NCBI RefSeq assembly: GCF_030867095.1
Contig: NC_081829.1
Coordinates: forward strand, 55,129,526 to 55,193,525
DNA from: Alligator mississippiensis
Lineage: Eukaryota > Chordata > Crocodylia > Alligatoridae
Direction of reading: 5' to 3'
Length of the DNA stretch: 64,000 nucleotides
In this document: positions 24,428 through 37,076 of the stretch, in pieces
Numbering within the stretch: position 1 is the stretch's first letter
Layout of the letters: the number at the start of each line of letters is the position of its first letter
The notes under the pieces: model-generated
The model's database searches: none
The model's input: only the letters and a program-made list of their open reading frames with translations
Told to the model about the DNA's origin: nothing
Position numbers and translations under genes: made by a program

Positions 24428-24727
24428 CAGTGATTCTCAACCAGGGTGCCACAGCACCTTTCAAGGGTGCTACAGGGTACCACACAATATTGGCACTGTT
24501 TAGATGTACAAACATGATACATAAAACATTCACAGGGATTTCAAATGGGAATCCCTAATATTAAAACTATTCTGACCTGTTGTGGGCTTTCTACATTTTT
24601 GCAAAAGAATAATTGCTCTATTATCTTTCTATAGTCAAAGAATGAGTGAAAACCAAGAGTTGGCATTTTCTGAGGGGTACCTTGCATCTAGTAAAGGGTG
24701 CCTTGAGTCTAACGTTGAGAACCACTG
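24428..24727. mobile_element. 300-bp hAT-like (Charlie-type TIR) element with 8-bp TSD
   Basis: Begins CAGTGATTCTCAACCAGGG and ends GTTGAGAACCACTG, the well-known CAGTGGTTCTCAACC inverted terminus. Flanking CTCTAGCG (24420-24427) and CTCTAGTG (24728-24735) match at 7 of 8 positions. The interior is non-coding. Because it is complete, it marks where TET1 3'UTR sequence has probably ended. Relatives are at 3330-3520, 60411-60622 and 62812-63060. Confidence 0.9.
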
Positions 24728-24735
24728 CTCTAGTG

Positions 24736-27700
24736 AATACCAACCTTTCTACTTGAATTTAGCCAGGAAAGCTTTAAGGCAATTATTCAGCCTTGCAACA
24801 AGTTCAAGAAATTAAAATAGATGAATGTCCACTTAAACCCTTCTCTAGAAATGCCTTACTTAAAGGCTTGTAAATGACTAGAAAGTTCAAGTGATAAAAG
24901 TATTCCTTTAGAAAAACAAAAGCATCAATCAGAGAACCAAGAAACAGGAGAGGTGCATATAAGAGGACATCTTTAAGCAAGGTTTTTTTTTTACAAGTGT
25001 TTTCTCTACATCAGTAAACCCCCAGCAAATACAGCCTAATAGGTTTCATGTAGCAATTGAGAAGAGACTACATCTTAAAATATTCAAATTATTACTTGGT
25101 AGCTGCTAAAATCCTCAGTACTGCTTTATTACAGTTATTGAAATGGTAAAAATGCCCAGTCCAAAGAGTAAAATATTACCCCCATTGCTATTTTCTTGAC
25201 AATTTATAAAAAATACCCTAATTATAGTTACATAATTACATCCGACAGGCAGATTAGCTGCCACCTTTTTTATTCTCTGATGTGGCACTTAGCAGAGTGC
25301 AATCTGAAAAGCAAATATTTTCTAGTAACATATTGTGCTACAAAAATACACCTATTTACTGTTTTTACAGCTGTGCGCTATTTATTATAACATTTCAGGA
25401 TATTTATGATTCTTGCACACACACCTCTGTGTTGTTTTGAGTAAGATTATCACTTATAACAATATTATCCTCTAAAATATATAAATTGTGGAATACAATT
25501 ATTTCTCTTCCACTCCACACAACTGCTCTGTGATTTTCCTCTTATCCTCAGCAAGGTTCTTCCAGGTTGGCCAGGTCAAGAACCAGATCCAAGGACAAGG
25601 TAACTAAGAATCTAAGAACCAAATGTTTTTCTGGATCTCATGTGGGTATCAATAGAAGTGGTGTTCAAAGAGAAAGGGTAGTAGAGGTCTCCAAATGTTT
25701 AACTTTGCAAATTTCTGACAGGCTGTATTTTTACTTTTATACTTCTGAACAATATTCCAGCAAGGAACCCAACACAGCATATCTTTTACTTTCTAGAAGA
25801 AACAACCCTCATCCCTTCCTCTAAGGGGCCCCATATATTCAGTCTGGAGAAAAGAAGTAATACTTGCTAGAATATATCATTTCTCTTTGACTTACATGAG
25901 CCACTGTTGCAAGAATGCAGTAGCGTCCACTGAAATGAAGAATGCTACCACTGCAGTTCTTCTGTTCTTATTGACACAGGGAATGAGGTACCAAGCTGGG
26001 ATCTTAAACTTAAAACCCACAGATAGTAATGTCGACTATTTCTGTGAGGCTACATGACCAGTATTTTTATAATGCTGTTCAAAACTCACACAAAAACCGA
26101 TCAACGGTAGCCACAATTATGATGGAATTGTATCTTTAAGGGATCCTGACTTAATTAATTGACATTTGTATTTAGTGTAATGGTCATTAAAATTTTTGAT
26201 CTTAGATACCACAATGCTTCCTTATGTTTAAAATAGGGAATTATTGTAGTATCTTTGACAATGTAGTGTGGTAACTGTGGGTAAATGGTGATTTTTTTTT
26301 TGTAATGCCTACTGTTGTATATAGCGCACAATTGTTTTCTCCTTTTAAAATATCTTTTAAAAACCATTACAGTATTTTTTTAAGTTAGATGGTCAAATTT
26401 GGGTCTTATTTACATCACTGCAGTACCACTACTTGCAGTGTGCTGATTTATCAGGCTTTCCTGCAATTTTTATATTTAACTCAATATGCATTGACATAAT
26501 TGAACCAAATTCTCTGCTTGATACTGTATAAATCCCTTACAGTTAATGGAGCTTATGGAGGTGCAAATGGCAGTAGTATTTGGTCCAGTATGTTAGTATG
26601 CTTTTTGTTAAATGTAGAGGTCTTACAAAAACTTACTAAAAAATTGTATTTGCATTTTTATATTTAAAAATTAGGGCTCAATCCTGCCCTACATTAAACA
26701 GAAGCATATGAAATCTGCTATCTAGTCAGTCCTAATGATTATTGTCTGATTTCTAATTTATGTAAATGTCTAATTCCTTCTCAGATTTGCACAGAAATGC
26801 TGTAATGTACACACAAATGAGGAAACACCTTTCCAAATCATGAAAAGTTAATTTGTATGCCAGTTTTCAGATGTTTTTACGTATAACAGTAATTTTAATA
26901 TTGAATGAATGGTCTCTCAACTCCATTGTAACAATTACAACAGCATTTCTTCTGAAGTAAGATCTTTGTAACATGCTATTAAACTGTCATTGTGTTCTGT
27001 GTCTCACATATGGAAGAACTGGCTACCTAACTGTAATACATTAGGAGAGCCTTTGATCTTACATGATGAAATTACAGAGGAAGACAGGCCAACCACATAT
27101 GGAAAGGCTGTTTTGTTTTGTTTTGTTTTGTTTTATCTTTTTTTTGTTTTAATTTAACCAACTGTTAATTTAGTCTGGAAAACCAAGACAGCAACTTTGT
27201 CATCAAACGAAACTGAAGGGAAACACATTTTAATCATGCTATGACATCCTGCACTGCATTACAATGTCTGTGTCATAATATTGCATCTCAGCCATGGGGA
27301 CATGCCACCAGGTCGTGTTACTGCTGTAGGTTGATGTAGCTCTTAATTCCTTTTCTCTTCTTCCTCTGAAGGAATTAATCTTGCTTTGATTCTCTTCGCC
27401 CTACTTTTACTTCCTTGTAAAATCAAAAAGGCCACTTTCTCTTTAATCTGCCACATATATGGTCCTTGGACAAAGAACCGAGCACTGCTATAATTACCAT
27501 CCTGTTCATTCTGCCTGAAGTGGAAAGTGGAGGACTAATCAGGCATGTGAGACTTGAAAGTTGTATATAAAGCTATGAAGAGCTGCATACAGCCTGTGAT
27601 CCAATTTAAAAAATACAATGTATTTAGATACAATGATGCATTTCTGTCAGTCTCCCCCTTTTTATCTGCTCTTAAGAATTATAGCCTGTGTAAAAAGTAC

Positions 27701-28350
27701 TGAAACTATGACAGTATTTTGTACTTCAGTATTTTGCTGAAGTAGTGGGAAACCACAATAAAAGAATTTTCTGGGACTATCTGATATTTCAGACAAACTA
27801 TCTTGTATCATTATTGTTTATATGTAGTAATTATTATATGTAGCGATTCAGTACCATATTATTTATATGGTACTGAAGTATGCTGCTGTAAAACTGTGAC
27901 TGCTATTCCCTTTGGACTCTGAAAAAGGAAAGTTGCATATTTTTTCATGTTATCCTAGTAGCCAAAAATCTCTTTTTTTTTTTTTAAAAAGTACGTAGGA
28001 TATTGAGACTAGCCTCCAAACACTACAGACCAGTTTCTGGAGTCAGCGGTGTTTCTTTGAAGATATCGGATGCTACTAAGATCAGACTTTGCTTTGTCTG
28101 TGCTAGAGATTGTTCATTTTTTTCAGCAAATTATTTAGTGAGCTTGTATCTCACGTTTGTTTTGTCATTTCCATTTTAGAAGTTTAGGTGTTTCAGAGGA
28201 GGTAGTTACTTATAACATTACAGTATAATATTTAGTGACATGTATAGTCTGTTTTTATTTCTTCAATGACAATGAATAACGTGTGCTGTATCTTCTCTCT
28301 TTAGGATATTCTATTGGCTTGCTTTCCCCGTAGGCTTCTTGTCAGTACAG
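24736..28350. other. AT-rich intergenic sequence, nothing recognised
   Basis: No coding exon, RNA gene or intact repeat was recognised. A (TTTTG)n tract lies at 27111-27134 and an AATAAA hexamer at 27757. Short open frames here are random. Confidence 0.6.
27111..27134. repeat. (TTTTG)n microsatellite
   Basis: Four TTTTG units plus a final TTTT. Confidence 0.9.
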
Positions 28351-28358
28351 GCAATAGT

Positions 28359-28671
28359 TAGGGACCTATCAAATTCATGGTAGAAGTGGGCTGTGCCACA
28401 GCTCCTTTAATCTTGCAGATTCCTCTGCACACACCCCTTCCCCCGCCTCCACCAATTGGCAGAGGGGCTCCACAGCTCACACCTGACTAGCTGGAAGGTC
28501 AAAACCATGGCTTTAAATACGGTGCCATTTTTGCCTCCCAGCAGCAGCAAACAGCAGGGCCATGGGGACTCCTCAGCCAATCAGCAATGGGGGGGAGGTG
28601 CATGGGGAAACCTGCAAAACTAAAGGAGCTGTTGCACAGCCCATTTCTGCTGTGAATTCAGTAGGTCCCTA
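28359..28671. mobile_element. 313-bp hAT-like MITE with ~65-bp inverted termini and perfect 8-bp TSD
   Basis: Identical GCAATAGT at 28351-28358 and 28672-28679. The left end TAGGGACCTATCAAATTCAT and the reverse complement of the right end TAGGGACCTACTGAATTCAC begin inverted repeats that run about 65 bp, both passing through GGGCTGTGC and CAGCTCCTTTA. Same family as the element at 15813-16582. Non-coding. Confidence 0.94.
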
Positions 28672-28957
28672 GCAATAGTGAACCTTTCAGCTCTCTCAGC
28701 TCTCTGGCTGATCCCTTTGTAGTTCACCTGCTCTATATATCCATGTCAGCTGTCAGCTCAAGGTGATGTTCTAGCCTTCTGTTACAGAATAATATGAAGA
28801 TTTGGATTTTCATGAATACACAACTTCAATAATTTTTCTTTGAAAAAACCTCCTTTGTTCTTTAAGGTAGCAATGCAAGTGTAAGCCTTGTCCTTGATTT
28901 TCTTTTTCCCCATCTCACCTCTCCTTTGTCTGTTAGTCTACTTACCTTTACCTTACT

Positions 28958-29158
28958 GGGTCCATCTACATGAAATGCTGCATCGCTGTAGTGACAAGCT
29001 ACGGCAATGTAACATCAGTGGGCATGAACCAGGACATGGACGCTACTGCACAGTAGATCGTTTTTACTGTGTAGTAGGGTCGTAAACAACCCATGTGCCG
29101 CCAGGACTGCATAGTAATGGTGGTTACTGCACAGTCGAGAGCACATGTAGACACACCC
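28958..29158. mobile_element. 201-bp MITE, short form of the GGGTGTGTCTACAC family
   Basis: The left end is GGGTCCATCTACATGAAATG; the right end in reverse complement is GGGTGTGTCTACATGTGC. Flanking ACT occurs at 28955-28957 and 29159-29161. The interior contains TACTGCACAGTAG units as in 1320-2192. Non-coding. Confidence 0.75.
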
Positions 29159-29161
29159 ACT

Positions 29162-32141
29162 ATAGATTTTGTTTTAATCATCTCTCTCATCTCTTACAGT
29201 GATCTTTTGGTGGTCTTGTTAGAGCCTTATCTCCCAGGGAATTGAGAATATTGAAGTTAAATTATGTTTTTACTCCAAGAAAGAGAGGCCTTCTGTCCCT
29301 CCTTTTGCTTCACTGGTTTCCTGTCAGTGCTTAAAGCAAACTCCTAAGCTGCCCATTTAATCTTAAGAACTTTTAATTAATTGGTTACACTCTACCTCTC
29401 TGACCTTTTAGGTCTGTGCAGCTAAGCCAACACTGTACTTTGCCGATATTGTCCACTTTTTTGCCCATAGTCATGATTCTCTTGCATCGTTCTTTGCTTG
29501 TGCTGCAATAACTCTTTAGAATTCTCCCCTTTCCTCTGTGTTAAAGCATGATTTCTGCTGTTCAAATCTTGATGTAATAATCCAAATTTCACTAGTCTCT
29601 CACAGGTGCATAAATGGAAAAAAGTGCTTCTTTGCATCTTCTGACTTTATCTCTATGCAGAGATGAGCCAGAAGACCAGAGGTAGCCTCAAAGCTGCATT
29701 AAGTTTAGCACCATCCCTGACATTAGATTCTTCAAGGGGAAATGGTGGTACAGGCTTACCTGTTCTCCCTGCTTCCACAACAAGAAGCAGAACTGTTCTA
29801 TCTTGAGAAGGCAGAAGTGAAATAGAAATTATGCCCTGTAAAAGGGCGTAGAACTTTCAACTTTGCTTGCTATGGACTTCTTCATTTAGTCACAATGCTT
29901 TTAGGTACTCTTGCTATTGCATAACCTTGTCTCAACTCTGCCAGTCCAGCATGAGCTGTTGCATATAGCCACAATGTAACCGAAATCTAACTGATGTCGT
30001 TGGCCTTCAAGTGACATTAAGTCCTTCTCAATACAGCATCCTTCAGTTCTTCCCATGCTATAGCTAGCAACAAATTTCATCCCTTTTCTTTGCTCTGCTA
30101 GGCTTTTGTACGTGTTACTTCTTATTTATGTCTGAATCTGCTCCTCTGTCCAAAGTCTTCTCTTTTCTTTCTCTCCATAAGGCATATTCTGGCCCTTGAT
30201 GAGGAATAATATGAGGATAAGTTGTCCTGTGGAACAATTCAAAACCTGCAGGATTACTGTTAAAATTAAATGGATAATAACAGTGACATGTTGTTTAAAG
30301 GTATTCAATACTAAACTGCCAAAAACTTTCCCATATTTTACTTGTATTGATTACAAGTTGGATTACATTTGGACCCCAAATGCTTTTTATATAACAATGA
30401 CCATATCAAATCAGTGTTTTAGGTTGGTAATGCTATTTTCAATCATAGTTATTGCTATTATTCAAGTGCTGTACCCACAGCCTTCCACACAAAATCAAAG
30501 TGCTCAGTACTGCAGACACCAAAATCCTCCATGTGTAGGCAGCAGAACACAATTGTCAGTTAAATTACACAGAGATGTCATGCAGAAGACTGAATGCATT
30601 TAAAGGAACTGTTGTTGCAATTTTCAGTGGAACAGGAGTCCTTCACTTAACTCAATATCACAATTGCTGCAACAGAACATTTACATACTTGTTGTGGAAG
30701 ATTTTATTAATTAGTTGTTTGATAAATATTGTCTGTATCTTACTGTAGTTTATTTTCATATACTATTTTAATGCAATTTATTGTTTTTTTTAATGCAAGA
30801 ATAAAGGGTCTGATTCTTATTTACAGTAGCCACTCTAGAAGAGTAAAGGGGCATTTAAGTGGGTATAAATGTAATTTAGACCCACTGCTCATGCCTTTTT
30901 ACATTGCTGTGAGTGTAGAGACACTTGTGTAAATGAGAAACATGTCCACAAGGTTGATTGTGCAATCATTAGTGAGTGATTTTTCCTTAAAGTATCCCTG
31001 CTGCACACACATTGGCCAGTAAAATCCAAACCATCATGCTGGTTTTTAGTTTGGAAAATAAGAAATGTAGTTTAGAAAGATTTTATAGTGTAGAGTCTTT
31101 TGTAGCACAGGAGGTAGGGATCCCATGATAGACTGTCTTTCTTTCCTCATCTTGCCTCCAACAAGAATGTGGTAAAGGATTTGTTCCGCAAGATAATAAC
31201 TTGGCTATAAAACTGGTAGAATTGTGGTTGGTATTAATTGCAAATTTGGGCCATTTTTTCTTCATATACACAAGGTTGTCTTTTTCCATTACATTATCAG
31301 CTTTACTTGACCACTGGAAGTGGGGTTGTGAGAAATCACCCAGCTCTATTCTATGCTGAAACCAGATCCAGCAAGGTTTGTAATACTATGTAATACTGCC
31401 ACATTAGGGTGAATTGTGAGGTTTAAGCTGAGAGCCAAAGTTTTCCGACTACCCTACCTGTGGCGATATTATATAGCAAAACTATCGGCCCAGTCCTGCA
31501 TACCTGAGTCATGCAAAACTTCCACTGTGGCCAATGGGAGTTTTGCCTTAAGCATTGAGCCTCTTAATACCATATGATTGCATTGGAAAAATAAAATGGT
31601 TCCCTTAAAAAAAAAGTCTGAGGAAGAAAACGAACTGCTTTATTTTCATTCTTATATGTCTAAACTGTGGAGGTGCTGAGAAACATTACTATAGAGTACA
31701 TTTCTTTTTATCCTTGTGAATACCATTCTGTTAGTCTAACAAGCACAGGGCGGCCTTCACATTCTGACTGTTGTGAGCCTGCACTCTTAATAATTCCCAA
31801 AATGACTGCAAAGCCACAAGTTAATGCAAACAGCATTCCTGTATAGTTAAAAACAAGGCTATTTAACTTAAGCATTAATAGATATTTAATAATTTAAGAT
31901 TGAATTCTGTTAATATTGCTTTGTTCAATTTGGGAAGGAATAGCTCTTGATAATCCAGTAATATTATGATGTATCATAAATGCTGACCGGAATTTGTTGC
32001 CAGCAGATATAACATTAATTTTTAAGGCAACAACATCCAAACATGCAATTTGATTCCCTCATGAGGATTATGAAAAGCTAAAAAGGTACAGTATGTCAAA
32101 GGAGAAAAAAAAAAGATGTATTAATGATTGTGTATTCTGTT

Positions 32142-32200
<59 letters not shown>

Positions 32201-34414
32201 CTTTTTTGGGATGCATTTAATATTTCTCTTTCAGGTTTGAATTGTTGAGGTTTTGGATTTCCTCCAGCTAATCAACTTACTGTATTTAGACCTTCTGAAA
32301 AATGAAATAAGAAAAGCAAAACATAATTTTATGTACAGGGAGAAAAAAAACAAAAAGAAAAAGCACTTCATGATGTTACAGTATGTACAGGAGACAGGAT
32401 AAAAATACTTAATGTCTTGAAAAACATTTGGGGCCTGATTCTCATGCAGAGTAAATAAGCATACTTTCACTAACAGCCAGGAAGCTATGCAAATTTATAC
32501 TAGCTGAGGATCTAAATCATGACATCTCTGCAGACAAGGGAACCCTTACCAGCAGTACTTGAAGACTTGTGAGTTGTGACTGCATGTTACTTGAAAGACC
32601 TAATTAAGCTATGTTTTTGGTGCAAGCAGTTGTTGTACATGATTTCATGTTTATGTAGCAAGATGCATTGAAATGTTGATACTAGTATTGAAACATACAT
32701 GTAAAGATTGTTGTTGTGGAAATTGTCTGTTCTGTTATATTTTTCTTGTGTGTCTCATCTGTTTAGAAGGTAAACTTTCCTTTTTTTTTATTGTCCTAAC
32801 TGAATAAGGCTAAATGAATACTGTAATTGAAAATATATTTTAAATCTTGTCATGAGTTTTTAAAAAGACTATTACAAATTGTATCATTCCTGATTACACA
32901 GAAATTTGTGGGTGGTTTTAAATAAATTTTATACTTCTATTTTGTACTCAGTAGTCTTATTTTTTCCTGTATTTGCTATATCTTTCCCTTTTGTAAGATA
33001 AATGCCAAAATAAAAATAGTGGTTTGTATTGCCAAATACAAATTAAAATAAATTATTTATGATGACCCTCCTAAAAGAAGGTACTGAATGACTAAATAGC
33101 TGGACTGTTAGAGGCCCTGCTATTACAACACAACTTAGTATATAACATCATGGATGTAGTCTGCATTGTAGAGCAAGTTATTGCACCCATATACTCCACC
33201 ATTACTAAAACAAATTTATTCTGTGAATTAACAAGGAATTCATAAGCACTGATTTTAAAGCTAGGCACAGTCTTGTATTGGGTGGCACTGAATGCCTTGA
33301 ACGGCTGATACTCTTTCAGCAGAAATAAAGTTCCTGTGCATAAGAGGGAGTTATGATAAACACATACACAATAGTCTCTGGATTTTGTACAGTAAATACA
33401 TCTTCCTTTTAAAAAAATGTTATAGTTAGGCAGATATAAGCAGTTCCTTTCAAACTTGTTAAAGAAGAAGCAAGGAGACTTAATTCATTTTTATTAGTAC
33501 TTTTTCCTGCAGAATGTCCCAGTCATATCATGAACAGTCTTTCTTATATCTGGATACTCATGGTGGACACCACCTGACTGATTCAACCCTGCAAGAGTGC
33601 AGTTTGATCCAATCCAAACATATGGAGCTGCTCCAGTAAATGAGAGAATCAGCCTATCATGTGGATGTCCTGAATTTTTCCTACGACCACAACTTGTGTT
33701 CACTTGCAGGCCTAAGGTGGTTCAAGGCCCCTCAGCAAGAGAGGTAGTAAAAACACCTTTTTAAAGGACAAAATATTTGCAAACCCTGTTGCAAGAATTA
33801 TCTTGTTTTTTCCACCAGATCTGTTCAACAGAGCAGAACTGAGGGTACTAGGCACCATGGCTCAAGACTCCTCCAGCCACACCTTTTGCCACTGAGCATG
33901 CAGAACCTTGATATATCCCCATGGAAACAAGCCAGAGGGTGGAGATCTTGCTAGGGTAAAATTCAAGTAGGATGGATCTCAATTCTGACTGTCCCTATAC
34001 ACCTGACAGTTTTACTGATACTAGAGGAAGAATATAAGATTAGAACTTCTGTTATGCAGATCTTGAAAGAAAGAGAGAAACAACCAGAATATTGATGTTT
34101 TTCTTAGTACTTTTCAATATAAGTTGAGGCCCACGATTATTTATGCGATTTAAGTCCCATAATAATTTCCACCATTATTACCAATATTTTTTCTCAAAAT
34201 TGGATTCTCATAAAAAGAAGAAAATTCATTGTCTTGAGGCTTCAGTAACTCTTTGCCAATCCTGGAGGATAATCATCAATGAATTTTTATAGTGAATGAT
34301 CCACCAGATGTGTCCTCAGCCCTTCTCCAGGCAAATGCATATTTTCCATAGTCTAATATACGTTAGTGTGCCTCAAGGGTAGAAGGTAGGTTGTTTTCAA
34401 ACATGTCAGTGTTG
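29162..34414. other. Intergenic AT-rich sequence, no gene recognised
   Basis: No exon with convincing splice sites or protein similarity was seen on either strand. Contains a (CTTT)n microsatellite at 32140-32201. A minus-strand frame near 33494-33703 reads smoothly but resembles nothing I know and lacks flanking evidence. Confidence 0.55.
32140..32201. repeat. (CTTT)n microsatellite, about 15 units
   Basis: Uninterrupted TTTC tetranucleotides over about 62 bp; a purine/pyrimidine mirror repeat able to adopt triplex structure. Confidence 0.97.
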
Positions 34415-34422
34415 CTATAAAG

Positions 34423-34643
34423 CAGGGGTTTTCAGCCTTTTTGTATCAGTGTACCACTATCTGCTGGATGCGGAGCAATGTACTCCTGGCAGCCAGACAC
34501 GGAGCTGGGGTGGCGCACAGCCAGATGTGGAGCGGCAGCAGCCACTGTGTGCAGTCTTCCCCCATGTCCAACTAGGCAGGAAGCGCTCCCTGCTCCATCC
34601 CCACCCACCCACGTGTACTCCCTAGGGCCTTCTCAAGTACCCC
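34423..34643. mobile_element. hAT-like element, right terminus apparently lost
   Basis: Identical CTATAAAG at 34415-34422 and 34644-34651. The left end CAGGGGTTTTCAGCCTTTTT is a typical hAT terminus. The right side stops at CAAGTACCCC and lacks the expected complementary CAACCCCTG, as if a few subterminal bases were deleted or an abnormal transposition end was used. Interior GC-rich, non-coding. Confidence 0.65.
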
Positions 34644-34651
34644 CTATAAAG

Positions 34652-36582
34652 CAAGTGCATAAGCTGTAATGGAACATATACTAGTACATACCTTCCCCAG
34701 ACCCTGTATTTTTTTCCTAAGAAATAGGCTTAAAATTGTAATGTTCTTCTCGCATATGATGCATGTAAATTTTGCAGTAACTTCTGCTACAAATTAACAG
34801 TATTTTTGTGAAGGCTATTTTTCTGCATTTAGAAGCATTTTAATATGTAAGTACATTGATTATGAACTGTACTGCAGTTTGAATATTGTTTGATACGTCT
34901 GAGTCTGTTGGTTCATATTTTTTCAAATATTCCTATGAATAATGCATGGTAGAACGAACTCCAGAATGATTAATTGAGGGTAAAGTGTTGGAAATTGCAA
35001 AGTGACCATGTAAAACCTCTACAGGTCACCTAAATTTTAAAGTGGGAATTAAAGGATATTCCAGGCTTTGTATGGACTCTCTGTACTAAACCTGAGTTGG
35101 GTTTTTGACACAAGTAGAACTATGCTTCAGCTATGATTATTCTGATTTTGGAAATGGCCTATGGGCTTTAATATACAATAATTGCTTAAGGATACTTGTT
35201 ATGTGTTTTCTTTTTATCTAAGGCACATTGAAATAAATATAAAACTTATAAATTTAAATTTGGATATTAAATTGGCTATTGCATAAACAGTGACCTCATA
35301 TTTCTTAAGCTGAATCTATGAATCACTTTGCAGTCCACTCATAGACCGATCATAGTCAGCCTCCTGGTACAACCTTTCATTGTTTTTCCGGCACACAGAA
35401 ATTACTCAAAATTCTTAGTTAAAGAACATTTCTTGTTCCAACAGGGGGAAAGCTCACCATTAATTTTCACTATGTTCTGCTGCACATCTTCCCTCATCTT
35501 CCATAACAAATAGGTAATACTGCCTACCTGTGACATTTAATAGTGATCCAGGGATGGAGACACAAGGGCTGAGTCCCATCTTTCAATTTGGGCTACCAGA
35601 ATTGTGCAGGGGGGAAAAGAGTTGGTATTCAGTCTTCTGGAATCACTTTGATTTATAACTTGATTTTAAATTTTTACATGGTAGACTTCATTTCACCCTC
35701 TAGTGCTCTCTGATCAGTTGGAGGATCTTTGCAGCAATGAAGACCTAATCTGGTTCTTCATAGGTAGCGCTTCTTCAGCAAGATTCATCAACCTCTAGCC
35801 TCAAGTAGCAGAAAATCCTCACAAGCACTGAGCTAGGTTCTATATACAGCTTTTCAGAATCTGCAGACAGCCAGGTGGCCATAAACCACCAAGTCTTATT
35901 CTGCTCAGGCAGGAGATATTCAGTTGTAGAGGTATGCCAAAGCCCTACCACCCTCTTGAAACTGTAACTGTGTTGTCAGAATGCTCGACCAGGACTGCAG
36001 GATTCCCATGGAGAAGGAAACCTTTGCAGCCTAAGTGGTGAGGTTTGCAAATTCCAGAGGCCCCAGGTATCCAAAGAAGCAAAAGCAAACCTACCCTTTG
36101 TAAAATAAATAAATAAGTGACTTGAAAAGTGAGCAAGTGGTATAAACATCAAAGTTAGGCCTTTTCTTCTTTGGCTTCTCATCTATATGGAGGCCCTAGC
36201 AAACCCTGCTAGCCTAGAGATTTGACAGAGGTAATTGTATTGACCTGTAAGGATACTAGTCCAAGACCCCCCCATTCTGGCAGGGAATAAGGATCAAAAC
36301 CAGGGATAGTGGTAGTATACTAATCTACTTTTGCTTTTCCAGAGAAAGGGACTTGGATCTGAAACACGGCAAAGGAGCTTTTTCCATCTGTCCTCTCCAT
36401 AGCCTGACTCTACTTTAATATGTAAAAAATATTTACAAATTCAGCAAATGGGGAATTCTCATTCAAACTAAAGATTAAACAAAAATACTAACTGAAATCA
36501 AAGAAACGTCAGCAAATCAGAAACCTTAAACTGGCTCATAGTAGGGTATAAATTAACTAGTAAATTCTCTAGATTTTGTTGT
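34652..36582. other. Intergenic sequence, nothing recognised
   Basis: AT-rich to 35.3 kb, mixed composition afterwards. No gene, RNA or intact repeat could be assigned. Confidence 0.5.
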
Positions 36583-36860
36583 TGTAGGCAACTCATTACT
36601 ACAAGTACCAACAGTGTGTTACAAGTAAAGGTGGTTTACCAGTGTCAGAAAAGTCATATTGCCAGTCTTGCAAGTAGTGTGTGTAGCCACCATACTGGAA
36701 TCCAAGATGGCTGCAAATTCCCATTTTGATCAATATTTCAACCCCCACAAGGGTTAGACAATTAATTACAATGATTAAACTAACATTGTATGAACCAAGA
36801 TCAATCAAAACATGTCTGTCATGGTATCCATATTGGATTCCAAGATGGCTAACACATTAA
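36583..36860. repeat. Left terminal inverted repeat of the large transposon
   Basis: Pairs with the reverse complement of 51090-51196 plus 52172-52371. About 80% identity by eye over 270 bp, with small indels. Each arm contains two copies of the GGATTCCAAGATGGCT-type motif, about 145 bp apart, which could be repeated transposase-binding sites. Confidence 0.85.
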
Positions 36861-37076
36861 TATGTATATATCGACTCAGTGTAATTAAAAAACCCAGTAA
36901 ACAATACTCCAATACTAAAACCTCACAAATTCTATCATTACAAAGTTGACAGCAGGCTTTATGGTACTGAAAACATGGCAAAGTACAGACAGTCAAAAAG
37001 CCCCAGACTGCATTGATTTAATATTCACAAGTTTGTCTAAGCTGAGTAGATTGAACTGATAAGCGAGTGAATAGAC

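Noticed and set aside
33494..33703. Minus-strand frame with plausible protein-like composition
   Set aside because: No splice sites in suitable positions, no recognisable family and no supporting context; a chance frame is the simpler explanation.
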